DNA of 64,000 nucleotides from Gamarada debralockiae (lineage: Eukaryota; Ascomycota; Leotiomycetes; Helotiales; Hyphodiscaceae): assembly GCA_002803225.1 (NCBI GenBank), contig NXFV01000286.1, positions 31,145 through 95,144 of the forward strand. Reading direction: 5' to 3'. Below the pieces are notes generated by a model. It ran no database searches and was not told where the DNA came from. It saw only the letters and a program-made list of their open reading frames with translations. Shown here one piece after another: positions 23,071-33,693 of this stretch (the stretch's first letter is position 1; each line of letters opens with the position of its first letter). The translations under genes were made by a program, and so were the position numbers.

Positions 23071-23212
23071 TGTTGGAACGTGACACCTGAGTCATAACCC
23101 ACTTGGCACTGTTGCCTAGGGTATGAGTCACTACGCTGTATATATAGCCCTAGGATCAGTACTCTCTAAATGCCAAGCTGCTTTCACATTCTTCAATTCT
23201 GACCTCGCAACA
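23071..23212 (+). mobile_element. Second solo LTR, same family
   Basis: The same 142-bp length and TGTTGGAACG start as the copy at 21459-21600, nearly identical over the first 120 bases and more divergent at the 3' end. Flanking pentamers agccc (23066-23070) and aaccc (23213-23217) differ at one base, consistent with an aged target duplication. No internal domain lies beside it. Confidence 0.78.
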
Positions 23213-23574
23213 AACCCCATGAGTGGTACGAAATGTGTCGGCGCCAAACTTGTCAGCACGACACTAGTCGGCGGGAAACCTGTCGGCAAAGAAGCAGATC
23301 TAAAGCTCTAAGTTCCACCTGAAATCTGAGAATCTCTAAAACCTTCTACTTACTCTAAGATAGGCAAGGCTAGCTGTTGGTGCTCGCATCGGTACCTCAG
23401 ATCACAGCTCCATTTCCTGTGGAAGAAGGTTCTTGGGAAGAGGGTATGAAGCTTGCTACTTGACATTAAATCCTCTATAGAAAGTTCAAACTGGGTTATC
23501 GACCTACGATCTGCTTCATAGTCGGTGGCCAAGACTCCTGATTCATAGACCTGTACGTGGACTAGCGACCATTC

Positions 23575-24416
23575 TTATGCATGGTCACAGTTAGAGATGG
23601 TGAAGAGATGGAAGAGAGAGGAGTGAAGGGAGTGTGATGAAGGCATTATCATTTGTTGTTGGGCCTGCGGACTGCCTGCTGGGGATGTTGCTGCGCTTGT
23701 GCTTGAGCTTGCTGGAACTGCATCCGCATCTGCTGCTGCAATTGCTGCACGCTGAATTTGGTGCATCTGCTGCATGTTCTATACCCCGCGGTGTTTTGTT
23801 GGTGAACTTCATGTTTGGCCGTATGCCTCCTCCCGCCCCGTTGTATTGCGGCCATTTTGTGCAGGGTAATTCTGGGCCGTCAGGTTGCCCATCTGACTTG
23901 CCTGCTGCTGTGCCCGTACCATCTGCTGTGCCCGTATCATCTGCTGAGCATGCAACATCTGCTGCAGATTAATCGGTTGGCCGTTTATACCAGCCATACC
24001 CTGAGCTGCAGCAGCTTGCTGTCGTATGCGTTGTTGGAATAGGGCCTGCTGTTGCCGGGCAGGATTAAGATTTATCAGCTAGCCGTTAGGTCCCGTCAGG
24101 TGTTGGCCTGTGAGGAACTTGTCCCATCTAGCGGGCTATCCTCGGTGTCTGGCCCATCTGTCTACTAAGTGGAACATTTGTTGTAGCATTCGGCATTCGA
24201 GGTGTCCCGGCGTGACTTTGCTGGCTCCTCTGCGCTGTCATATTCCAAGAATAACCCTGGTCGCAACTTGAGAGGTCTTTCCCATAAATGACCATAATCC
24301 AACGCATATTGGGTGAAGGGCGCTAGCCGAACAATTAAATGCGATTGGCGCGAATCAGTTTGACAGACTTTGTTTGGTCGGTGGCGCCTGCAAGTAACGC
24401 TGCCGAGGTACCTCAC
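23575..24416 (-). pseudogene. Gln-rich protein fragment, frameshifted
   Basis: Reading minus, pieces in different frames give RMPNATTNVPLSRQMGQTP, then MAGINGQPINLQQMLHAQQM with MIRAQQMVRAQQQASQMGN, then QQLQQQMRMQFQQAQAQAQ. Together they resemble the Gln/Met-rich tracts of fungal transcription coactivators (Mediator tail or SWI/SNF-type subunits). Several frame changes and stops break it. The exact parent cannot be named from composition alone. It is probably a degraded duplicate of a gene elsewhere. Confidence 0.5.
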
Positions 24417-24462
24417 GATAACAACTTAAGAAGATACGCACCTCACCATCGATCTGATATCA

Positions 24463-24494
24463 ACGATTGAAATCCTTTGATTGAAATCGTTGAA
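24463..24494. repeat. Short mixed direct/inverted repeat
   Basis: caacgatt ... aatcgttg pair around gaaatcctttgattgaaatc. It lies about 110 bases upstream of the P450 ATG and could be a binding site or chance. Confidence 0.25.
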
Positions 24495-24604
24495 TCATCC
24501 ACTGCCATTTCAGAAGAACCATAGCGGCCGTACAAAGTAGACGCGAGAAGTTTCCTGAAATAGCCATTTGAAAACGTCATATCTGAGGATCGTCCTAGGA
24601 GCTC

Positions 24605-26479
24605 ATGGAGATGACTTTACCTTTCTCGCGGCAACCATTTGCCGAAATGAAAGAGAACTGGAGCAGTGAATCAATTCGCAACGCTTGCATGGTCTTCATA
24701 CTCCTCACATTTATTCTGTATAAGACTATACATTTCATTCAATGGCGGAGACGTCGTCAACAATTTCTTGACTTTACTCGCACAAACAAGTGTGCGAAAC
24801 CCCCGAGAATCACTGGCTCTTTCATCTCGGGTATAAGCCATAAGTGGAAGCGGCTACACCAGCGCGGTGATATCTTCAACGACTATATGAATAACGTCTT
24901 CCGTGATAATGGACCCACTCATGCAATCGTCGAACCATTTACTGGTGACACAAAAACGATATATACAATCCAACCGGAAAATGTCAAAACTATGTTATCA
25001 ACAAAGTTTTCGAATTACCATCGCCCAAAGACTATGCCAAACGCACTGAATCCAGTGATGGGGCAAGGGGTATTCACTAGCAACGGCGCAGCTTGGTCAC
25101 ATAGTAGGAGTTTGGTCAGGGCGCAATTTTCAGCCAGGCGAATCCGCAACGTGGCGAAGCTCGATGTTCATGTACGGAACATCTATGAGGCTCTCGGGGA
25201 GGAACTCGAGGATGGGTGGACCGAGGAGCAAGAAATCCTGCCCATTTTCAACCGCTTTACGCTGGATGCAGCAACAGAGTTTATGTTTGGCACGAGCGCT
25301 GAGTCGCATGAAGCGGCAATGAGAGAAAAGGCTTTGCTCAAAGCGAGAAAAGAAGAGCAATCCGGTCATTGGTACCAGCGTTTCTGGACTGCCCTTGGTT
25401 ATATTGGACGAAGTGGATTCAGCGATGTTAGGCAGGCTCATGATTTTTGGGCTCGCAGCAGTCTTATCATGAGTGATTTCGGCACGGCTTTCGATATTGC
25501 GCTCGACTATGTCGCGCTCCGCCTTAAACTCGGGCGCTTGTGGTTTCTGGCAGATGGGTTTTCGTTTCGTTTAGCTTGCTACAAGGTCAAGACGTTCGCT
25601 GATAGTTATATCCGGGATGCTGCCGCACATGCAGATGCTGCAAAAGAGGTTGCCAGGAAGCAAGGAATGCCCAAAAAGAATGCTACCGATGTCAATAACC
25701 CGGAGCCACTCGACGACCGTCGCTATGGTCTCATTTCCGAACTGGTTGACTCGTATCCGGACAAGATTGCATTGCGTAACCAAGTAATGCAGCTACTCGT
25801 CGCAGGACGTGACACGACTGCCGCTACACTAACTTGGTCTCTGATTCTTCTCGAGGCTCACCCACATATATTTTCTCGCCTTCGCAAAGCCTTACTCGAA
25901 GTCTTCGGCTCTGAGTCCAAGCCAATCGCTCCCGTTACATTCGAAAATCTTCGGTCATGCATTTATCTTCAATGGGTTATCTCTGAAGTCGTCCGGCTGT
26001 ATCCCACTGGCCCCTTGAATGCGCGCAAAGCCAGCAATGATACTATTCTTCCAATCGGCGGTGGACCTGATGGAAAGGCTCCAATTGCAGTGAAGGCAGG
26101 CACAACGGTTGCATACAATACCTACCTGATGCATCGGCGGGAGGATCTCTGGGGTCTAGACTCATGGGACTTCAATCCAGAGCGCTGGGACGGGAAGAAA
26201 GCTGGTTGGGAGTACATCCCATTCCACGGCGGACCGCAAATATGTCTCGGTCGTAAGTCATGCTTCTTTGGGAAACCTACAGTTTGACTTGTGATCCTGA
26301 CCAAGAGACTTGCAGAACAACATGCCTTGACCGAGATGGGCTATGTCCTTACGCGCATGCTCCAGCGTTATGATCGTATATATAGCTCAACTCGAGAGAC
26401 AAATTTCGAAAACAGTATCAGGACGATCTTGGTCCCAAAACATAGTGTTTGCTTCCAGTTTCGGCGGAGTGTGGAGTAA
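24605..26479 (+). CDS. Cytochrome P450, alkane/fatty-acid hydroxylase type (CYP52-like)
   Basis: Exons 24605-26252 and 26316-26479 give 603 aa. An N-terminal membrane anchor (ACMVFILLTFILYKTIHFI, about residues 29-47) is followed by a basic flank, so it should sit in the ER. I-helix oxygen-binding motif AGRDTTA (about 400), K-helix ExxR as EVVR (about 461), meander NPERW, and heme-binding FHGGPQICLG with the cysteine near 547; the loop form FxGGPxxCLGQQ is typical of CYP52/CYP63-type enzymes. The final glutamine pair appears only after splicing the 63-nt intron. It is longer than the usual 510-540 aa, partly through extra residues between about 225 and 320. Needs an NADPH-P450 reductase partner; the substrate is inferred only from family. 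Confidence 0.9.
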
Positions 26480-27021
26480 AAGCACTGTCAGAAACCAAGT
26501 CCGAGCGACCGGATAAACAATTCTGACTTCTTTTTACGCCTTAGTCTCGCCATTTGCTAGGTATTCGAATTTGAATGCCTCTTAATTTTTGCATCATTTC
26601 AATATGTGAAGGCTAAAAAATTGTGTCCCAACACTCGGATGACAGTTGGTTATAACAAGATTACACCTTAAAATGTAATCTGTTGATGCTGCTGAGCTCC
26701 TGGCACGAAAATGCCATATTCCGGCGATGCGAGATAACTTGCCACACTCTGCAACGTTTCTTCATCAATGTAAGAAAACAGAAAGGGATGGAATCAACGT
26801 GACAATCGAAGCATTACGAGAGACTATTATAACACTGCCAGCTGGGTTTCACAAAGTCCGCGGAGAGGACGGCACCAATAATCGGATAGTGCAAAGGGAA
26901 TACGAGCAAAAGAATCTTACTCAATAGATATATGAAACCTGGTCCCAGATTCTATAGCCAAAATAATAAACACTAACATGGTCAAGCAACATTATTTACA
27001 ATCCTTGACGGCTAGCAATAT
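26480..27021. other. Intergenic, nothing recognised
   Basis: Downstream region of the P450 gene; the short plus frame 26727-26927 has no recognisable feature. Confidence 0.4.
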
Positions 27022-27507
27022 TTAAACAAATACTACTGCATTGAGAGTTGAGGGAGCATACATTACTTCTTCGCGGCGCATGTCGGGCAGCCGCTTAGGA
27101 CTGGGATCCAGAAAGTGTTGTGCCACACCCAGGGCATGACATAGCGATAAGCCTCTACATATCACGCTTCCCTCGGTCAGCCAGTTTTTCTGCGCCTTTG
27201 CAGGTGCCTCTTCGGCCGTTAGCTGAAGATGGCCGGCTATCCCCTTGAATTCGCTATTCGGCGACAAGAACTTGGCCATGTTAATGTGGTCATCAATTAT
27301 AGCAATTGTTTCTGCATCCACTTGGCCTGGGACCACAGCAGAGGCCTTTGGAACGACGATGATTGAGCTGCCAATGACCAGAGGTGTGGCTTTAGTCTCG
27401 AGCAAACAAATCTTCTGCTCGGGGGCGAAATCAGGAAAGTACGCGAGATTACACAACAGAACTTTCCCCAGCTGCTTGATCCCATCTTGGCGTCGTACAC
27501 TCGGCAA
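27022..27507 (-). pseudogene. Fragment of a serine-esterase-like domain from a NACHT/TPR-type protein
   Basis: The frame has no ATG start. The segment IIVVPKASAVVPGQVDAETI followed by DDHINMAKFLSPNSEF is the kind of sequence found near the end of the N-terminal alpha/beta-hydrolase (lipase-like) domain of fungal NLR-like proteins, where a conserved D-H-x-x-M-x-K-F closes the domain. The rest of such a protein is absent on both sides. I treat it as a gene fragment; assignment rests on a remembered motif pattern. Confidence 0.4.
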
Positions 27508-27515
27508 TCACCACA

Positions 27516-27923
27516 GTGTCTGTATGTCTATCATTCCCCCCTTTTCACCAATACGGGAGAGCCAGTGGAACCGTGTATGCTAACGATACACGTATATTTC
27601 TGCAGTTCATCCCAGTTGCTGGTACTATAGCAGCATTCTTTCTAGCTTTGGGGATCAAGTGGAACAAATCCCAGATGCGGAGAAACCCACGACAGAAATG
27701 CAAATTACAGAAGCCGGTTCAGAAAGAACCGATTCAGGAAAAAGTAAAAGGAATTGGCCGACGATATAGCGCTGCATGTACTAAGGTAGCCCCTCCGGAC
27801 CTTTGGATACCAAAATGGCTCTTTGATGCTTGCTCAGGCCGTGCTCAGGCTTGCTCACCCACGGCTCAGACTAAAGCAGCAGCAGCTCAGGTCCAAAGGC
27901 GGAAGTGGAAAGTGCTTATGTGA
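27516..27923 (+). other. Uncertain open frame with hydrophobic N-terminus and basic C-terminus
   Basis: A 135-codon frame; FIPVAGTIAAFFLALGI could be a membrane segment and the remainder is Lys/Arg/Gln-rich. The apparent start is non-ATG. It overlaps the end of the esterase-like fragment region in opposite orientation. No family is recognised; it may be chance. Confidence 0.2.
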
Positions 27924-28643
27924 CAGTCCGATGTGGAAATGTCTGTATCTTATTCTGACTCAATGCAAGAAAGTTCATACATGCGCCTCTCTATAACGGA
28001 CCCTTCCATTACGCACTGTACTATGAGGAGTTTCAGCATCGGTATTTGGTTTCCTACCCCCTTTTGCTATAGTCAAGCTATTTGATTAACCGAAAATAAG
28101 TATGGTAATTTCTCTTTCGTTGGCTATGCTTGCCAAGTACTCGAGAAATCTCTCGCTTCAAAGGAGGCTCCAGTTATCGAATTATATCGGCCAGGCTCTC
28201 CGTTGGGCTTTCAGCTGAACTGGTCCGTTGAGTTCGCATTACAACGTATTATGGATATAACCATCCGACATCGGCTAGTAAAACACAACGTCTTATAAAG
28301 ACTCTAAAGAGTATGGTTTGTACGTCTTGCTCTGATAAATCAGTTGTATGAAACATCTCCTTTAGCCAAGCGCTAATAAATAAAGTTATCACACACAGAA
28401 TAGTTCTGAAGCATATCACAAGGTTAAAAATTAGTGATACCTAAGGGGGCGACCCCCCAACTTTAGGCTTCACTCCCTGAAATACCAATCTCAGTAATTT
28501 TAGCTTGATTGAAGAGCTTTCTTAGCCATTTGTGAACAAAGGTAAGAGAGGTATTTTCCCTTCTTCAGAATTATTATAAGGTACTGTGTTATCAACTTTT
28601 AGTATCTCAAGTCTCGAGCAGGTCTTGGTGCAGCCGCATTATA

Positions 28644-28677
28644 ATATTTTGTAACACGTCGTAATTCGAACTCGACG
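28644..28677 (-). repeat. Dispersed repeat, inverted copy at 14316-14345
   Basis: cgagttcgaattacgac followed by tgtt-caaaatat is present at 14316-14345 on plus and here on minus with about three mismatches in 30 bases. The rest of the two neighbourhoods does not match, so this may be the end of a transposon family or a conserved short motif. Confidence 0.45.
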
Positions 28678-28800
28678 GACAAGCTCACGGATACAAGGAT
28701 GATCTAGAATCCTACCTAGCGCAGGCTGCGGCAATCTCTACTGCTTCGTAGCCATGATGAGGACATAATTTTTGTTGATAGGTCTAGAAGGTACAGTGAT

Positions 28801-28880
28801 ATCTAGGGACAAGCAGCAGACTATCGGTACAGGCAACAAGATATCGGTACAGGCAACTAGCTATCGGGACAGGCAACAGG
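28801..28880 (+). repeat. Tandem 20-bp repeat, 3-4 units
   Basis: Units ctatcggtacaggcaacaag (28821-28840), atatcggtacaggcaactag (28841-28860) and ctatcgggacaggcaacagg (28861-28880), preceded by a more diverged unit at 28801-28820. Confidence 0.75.
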
Positions 28881-29643
28881 AATAAGCTGTATCAAGCTGT
28901 AGATATAGTAGAAGGGTTGAACTATGTAGGAAAGGATAGAGATTTTGAATTGAAGCTTTCGAAACCTATTTTGGACTAGCGCTATATGCACCTTAGTATT
29001 AGGGTTCACATAACAACAATTTTCATCTTAATGTACTCTATTCTCTGTTATTCGTGCTGCGAGAGTCTTTGATTGAGACGTTCCTTCAATTCAGGTCATG
29101 TGACCCGATTCCGTGCGTCCCATCGAAATCGATGATCCGTCTGCGGGATTTCACAATTCATGTATGTCATTTCCTACAAGCACAATACAGTCTCAGCCGT
29201 TCAATCTATGAAACCAGACTGTATTACGAGACAACGGGCGAGAAGACGGCGACGCCGATGGAGAAAATATCTCACGTGATCTTGGCGCTAACGAGAAATA
29301 GAAATTGCCGAGGTACAAAATGGCGCTAAAGAGAAAAATGGTTAAGGGGCAAACGAAAATACTTCTGCTACTCTTTGACATATGAAAGATTCCACTTTCC
29401 GTGCGGCTTAACAATCCTCCCGAGTGGTTATGGCTACGTTATCGAACGACTTTGCTGGCTATGGCTGCCAGCATGTCGGTAAGTCGGCGCCTTCCAAGCT
29501 GGCAGGGCAATTTCCTTATGTGGGACCCAGAATTCAGGGTGTTACTTAATCCTCCTGAGAGCCCCCTCCAAGATGGATCGTGCTTCGTTCAGTATTTGAA
29601 ATTGTTCTGTCGGATTTGCTTCTATATCATATTTTGAACGAAA

Positions 29644-31440
29644 ATGGAGAAAGACTTGGAAGTCGAAGCTCCCAAAACAATACCATACTGGCGACTCATC
29701 ATCGACCGATCTCGCGTCACACAAGATGTCATAACATATCGGTATGAAGGTGGAGGAACGGAAGATGACCCTTTCATCGTCACTTGGATCCCAAACGATC
29801 CTGGAAATCCTATGGAGTTCTCAACCTCCAAGAAGTGGTTCGTCAGTGGTATTGCCGCTGTGTCCATGCTGGCAACGGCTTTCAATTCAAGTGCATTCAG
29901 TGGCAAGTTCTCTATCATGCCACTTTTGACGGCAGTCCAGACTGATCCTACTTTAGGTAGTATACGAGAGATAATATACGGTTTCGATATCAGCACTGAG
30001 GTTGCCACCCTAGGAGTTTCATTATTTGTACTTGGATTCACGGTAGGGCCTCTATTTTGGGCACCATTATCTGAAATGTACGGTCGGCAAGTTGTCTTTG
30101 CCATCAGCTATGGTGCCTTTACAGCATTCAACGCTGCTACCACTGGTTCAAAAAACATACAAACATTGCTCGTTCTACGCTTCTTCGCAGGGTCTTTCGG
30201 ATCATCGCCGCTCACAAACGCTGGAGGTCAGATCGCGGACATCTTTAACGCATCGGAGCGTGGGCAAGCGATGGGCTTATTCGCCCTAGCTCCATTTCTT
30301 GGGCCAACAATTGGACCTATTGCTGGTGGATTCCTTGGCGAGTCAAAAGGCTGGAAATGGGTGGAAGGTCTGATGGCTATCTTCTCGGGTGTGATGTGGA
30401 TCTTGGGTCTATTCGTTCCCGAAACTTACGCACCAGTCCTGTTACAAAAGCGCGCACAGAAGCTTTCGTCGATGACTGGAAAGGTCTATCGAACCAAAGC
30501 TGATGCTGGAGGACGGATCGGCGACGGCCAAAGACTGAAGATAGCCCTCGTACGTCCTTGGATCTTGCTCTTCAAAGAGCCTATCGTCCTCGTGCTGTCG
30601 ATATATATGGCCATCATCTACGGAACGCTCTACATGCTCTTCGGCGCATTCCCTATTTGTTTCCAAGAAGTCCGTGGCTGGAGCGAGGGAATTGGTGGCC
30701 TGGCATTCCTTGGTGTCGCTGTTGGAATGATCATCGCTGTTATGCTTGTACCTCTCGGCAACAAACAGTACATGCGAGCCGCTGCAGAGCATGGGGGTAT
30801 CGCCCCACCTGAAGCACGTCTCGTGCCAGCGATGGCTGGTGCGATTGCCATTCCAATCGGTCTTTTCTGGTTCGCATTCACAAACTATCCCTCGATACAC
30901 TGGATTTCCAGCATCATGGCAGGTGCACCTTTTGGCTTTGGCATGGTCATCATCTTCCTCGCCGTCACAAACTATCTCATCGACGCTTACACGATCTTCG
31001 CTGCATCTGTTCTCGCAGCGAACTCGGTCCTTCGATCGCTTTTCGGTTTCGCCTTTCCATTATTCACGAAATACATGTATCAAAATCTTGGTATACACTG
31101 GGCTTCTGCTGTGCCTGCGTTCCTGGCTCTCGCTTGCTTGCCGGCTCCGTTCCTTCTTTACAAATATGGCGCTGCGATTAGAGCACGCTGCCCGTACGCG
31201 GTAGAGTCTGAGGCGGTGGTGCAGGGCATGCGCAGCCAACAGGAGACTCAAAATGGACCGGCCGATAGCCATGACAGTACGAGCGATGATGACGAGGATC
31301 ATGTGCCACCGATGAAGAAGACCATGACCGCAGCTTCGAAGGCTTCAGTAAGCGTTGCGGCTGCAGTGGGTTATGAGGCGAGCCCCTTCGACATCGATCG
31401 CGTCTATACAAAGGATTCCTTGTCTGGGCTTCCGCATTGA
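29644..31440 (+). CDS. MFS drug:H+ antiporter family transporter (DHA1-like)
   Basis: A plasma-membrane proton-coupled exporter of the 12-segment DHA1 type. The frame is open for 598 codons from ATG 29644. Motifs: GFTVGPLFWAPLSEMYGRQ (motif A loop after TM2), LRFFAGSFGSSPLTNAGGQI, and ALAPFLGPTIGPIAGGFLG (antiporter motif C). A 54-nt stretch (29903-29956) inside the frame looks like an intron with a GC donor (G|GCAAGT), CTGAT branch site and TTTAG acceptor; removing it joins SAFSG to SIREIIYGF as in relatives and gives 580 aa. The C-terminus has an acidic tail (TSDDDEDHVPP). Candidate substrates are toxins, polyamines or metabolites; none can be named. Confidence 0.9.
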   Translation: MEKDLEVEAPKTIPYWRLIIDRSRVTQDVITYRYEGGGTEDDPFIVTWIPNDPGNPMEFSTSKKWFVSGIAAVSMLATAFNSSAFSGKFSIMPLLTAVQTDPTLGSIREIIYGFDISTEVATLGVSLFVLGFTVGPLFWAPLSEMYGRQVVFAISYGAFTAFNAATTGSKNIQTLLVLRFFAGSFGSSPLTNAGGQIADIFNASERGQAMGLFALAPFLGPTIGPIAGGFLGESKGWKWVEGLMAIFSGVMWILGLFVPETYAPVLLQKRAQKLSSMTGKVYRTKADAGGRIGDGQRLKIALVRPWILLFKEPIVLVLSIYMAIIYGTLYMLFGAFPICFQEVRGWSEGIGGLAFLGVAVGMIIAVMLVPLGNKQYMRAAAEHGGIAPPEARLVPAMAGAIAIPIGLFWFAFTNYPSIHWISSIMAGAPFGFGMVIIFLAVTNYLIDAYTIFAASVLAANSVLRSLFGFAFPLFTKYMYQNLGIHWASAVPAFLALACLPAPFLLYKYGAAIRARCPYAVESEAVVQGMRSQQETQNGPADSHDSTSDDDEDHVPPMKKTMTAASKASVSVAAAVGYEASPFDIDRVYTKDSLSGLPH

Positions 31441-31599
31441 TGAATGTTGTCTGTGGTCACGTCGCTACTCAATCTTTTATATTTAATGTTTGTCTTTGCA
31501 ATTTGAAATAATGGTTGGAGTACATAGATGGGATTGCTGTCGGTTCTGTATTATTAGATAACCGGAAATATAACTAGACATAATGACATTGACTCTAAT

Positions 31600-31838
31600 T
31601 GGAATAGCCATAAAAATTGCACTTTCCTGCCTCCATTTATTATGACAAGTTGGCTTCCGAGTTTAGGATTCGTCCGATTAGAGAGAAGGCAGATTACGAG
31701 GAGAATATCGAACTGATCAAAGGCTGGATTAAAGACTGTGAAGAGAGCCACAATGAATGTCCCTCACAGGTACACGACGATAGCCTCCTAGAACTTCCTG
31801 AACGCGTCATAGATGTAGGTCCACCCGATGGCTTGTAG
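31600..31838 (+). pseudogene. N-terminal fragment of a HET protein
   Basis: Contains SEFRIRPIREKADYEENIEL then I-K-G-W-I-K-D-C-x3-H-x2-C and L-P-E-R-V-I-D-V-G, the characteristic lead-in to a HET domain, but then stops at 31836-31838 and no HET blocks follow in any frame. It is therefore a truncated copy, the third HET relic in the window. Confidence 0.6.
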
Positions 31839-31890
31839 GAGCTGAAGCTCTTGCAAAAGAGCTCAAATCGTGGCCAATAGGTACGTTAGG

Positions 31891-32148
31891 TTATTGCTGT
31901 TTGTAAGTGCTTCTCTTGCGTTTCGCCCGGGTCCTACTGTAGCTTGTGGGGCGTCGTATCTTTGTAGACTTTGCCTTTCTGAAGCTAGAGAAATGCGCGG
32001 AGGACACATCAATTGGAGGGGCGCTGGCGTCCAAGGACCCTTGTGAGACTGTTCCGTGGAAGAAACGGTCAGTAAGTTGAGAAACGGGTGCCTTTCGCTG
32101 CGGTGAAGACTTCCCAGCTAGAGCTTCCAGAACTTGAGTAACAGACAT
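31891..32148 (-). CDS. Small hypothetical basic protein
   Basis: An 85-codon frame from ATG 32148 ends in a Lys/Arg-rich tail (SRTRAKRKRSTYKQQ). No recognisable domain; no splice partner seen. It lies among HET and transposon relics, so it may be a fragment or chance. Confidence 0.2.
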   Translation of the reverse strand: MSVTQVLEALAGKSSPQRKAPVSQLTDRFFHGTVSQGSLDASAPPIDVSSAHFSSFRKAKSTKIRRPTSYSRTRAKRKRSTYKQQ

Positions 32149-32164
32149 TGATTTACGAATCAAT

Positions 32165-32659
32165 GATAATCATTAACAAATCTTGAGCAGTTCTAATCTA
32201 AGTCGACGACAAAACGTGTTGTCGGATAAAACTAAAGGACACCGGACTGCCAAAAAGCAGGAAGGTTTTACGGGAGAAGAATTCTTTCAGAACTTGGTAT
32301 CGCTTTGCTCCCGAAAAGGAAGGTACTGCCCTTCCATCATCAGTTCACCCAATGTGGGAAACACCAAATTGCTGGGAGCTCCATTAAAGGGTGGTAAAAA
32401 TTCTTGCAATGACGGATGAAGAAGTATGTTCGCCTCACTTTCACCGCAGTCGTCACCGACTGCCTACTCCGCATACACCCCTGATGGCGGGACAAACCAG
32501 TGTTTCCGTAGTTTTAAGACGTAATATATGACTAGTTTTTGGACTTTCTAATATTGCTACAGTATAGACTTTCTTAGTATAGTATGGTATGAGATAAGGG
32601 TCAGGATGTATGATATCATACCATAATTATTACTAGTGTATTACATGTATTATAAGTAA
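32165..32659. other. Intergenic, nothing recognised
   Basis: A local palindrome around tatgatatcata at about 32610-32626 is the only visible structure. Confidence 0.35.
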
Positions 32660-33020
32660 TCACTCCTTCAGCGCCTCTACCTTCACTTTCTCCTTCCAAG
32701 ACTTAATCAACTCTGCCTCCTAGTCCCTAATTCCTAACCAAGATCGTAGATACTCTAATGCCTCATTTGTATTGCCTCCCAGTTGATTCTTTCACTCTAT
32801 AATAGTGATTTTAGTATGGGGGAAAAGCCTCTTTGCCTTAGCTGACATAGCAAGGATAGACAAGAAATCCAAGGCCATTCTGCTGAGATTAGGGTATGTC
32901 TTTTGCTGTGTGTCCTCCAACCACCACTTGATTGCGTCATTGACAAATGCCACTGGTGCCTTGCAGTTTTGAGTGTATTGAGAGTAGGTTTTCGCAGCAA
33001 TGGAAATCGGGCTCTTGCGG
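32660..33020 (-). pseudogene. hAT-family transposase C-terminal remnant
   Basis: In one frame, with two internal stops, minus reads AFVNDAIKWWLED, then YPNLSRMALDFLSILAMSAK and later LGGNTNEALEYLRSWL. This is the hAT dimerisation domain, whose hallmark is W-W then the L-S-R-(M)-A-x-D-x-L-(S)-I-P-A-(M)-S-A-E-x-E-R-x-F-S series. Nonsense codons stand at the positions after ITIIE and LGIRD. AT-rich decayed DNA adjoins it on the upstream side. Confidence 0.8.
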
Positions 33021-33693
33021 GCTACGTGAGGGTCATGTGTTAAGGCTCTACTAATATTTATAAAATTATTTATTTAATAATTACCGAATTAAATATTTAA
33101 ATCCTTAATTAGTAGAAAGCATATAATTAGAGGTATAAAATGCTATTAATGGTATCTTTTTACATTAAATTTAGTAGTTTAATAAGTAATTTAAGTTAAG
33201 GTCAGATCGTAGAAAATTACCTTATAGGCGCACTAAGCGAGCCCCTTAAGTAATGTCATATATTACTAGTATGGGCCCCCTATTATCATATGATGTTGGA
33301 TCTTTATAGGACTAATACTATATTAAACATTTATAACCAATTTTCGGCCTTTCATTATTGTATGATATTATTGGTCATATATTACTACATTTGCTATGCT
33401 ACCGGAAACACTGGGACAAACCCTGGAGGTTCACTCCCTTCGTGGGGGTAGTTCCGGGCTTTATCCGAACTATGTATGTATTCGGAAGGAGTCATCTTTG
33501 ATGAGTTGACTACCTTGTAAGAGTGGAAGATAGCGACAGAATATGAATTACGAAAGAAACCTTCTAGTTGATTTAAAACTGCTTGAAACTTTTTGATGAC
33601 AGTCAGCATCGCTCCCCCAAAGTCCAACAACTCCATATTATACATCCCAGAACTTTGTATTAATTTTACATATCCAAACCCACTAGATCCAAT
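33021..33693. other. RIP-like AT-rich island
   Basis: At 33040-33380 the sequence is strongly AT-rich, with an inverted pair ctactaat / attagtag at about 33049 and 33108, presumably decayed non-coding parts of the hAT element. From 33400 to 33693 lies the 3' region of the rhodopsin-domain gene. Confidence 0.45.

Larger units (their letters stand above)
27924..29643. other. Intergenic with short repeats; MFS gene upstream region
   Basis: Contains a GGGGG/CCCCC hairpin near 28440-28480, a tandem 20-bp repeat (28801-28880) and a dispersed repeat (28644-28677). No gene is supported. Two consecutive bases of A/T-rich decay are absent here, so it looks like old intergenic DNA and not freshly mutated transposon. 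Confidence 0.35.

Noticed and set aside
28801..28880. CRISPR-like array
   Set aside because: The 20-bp units are directly adjacent with no unique spacers; it is a simple tandem repeat in a eukaryotic genome.
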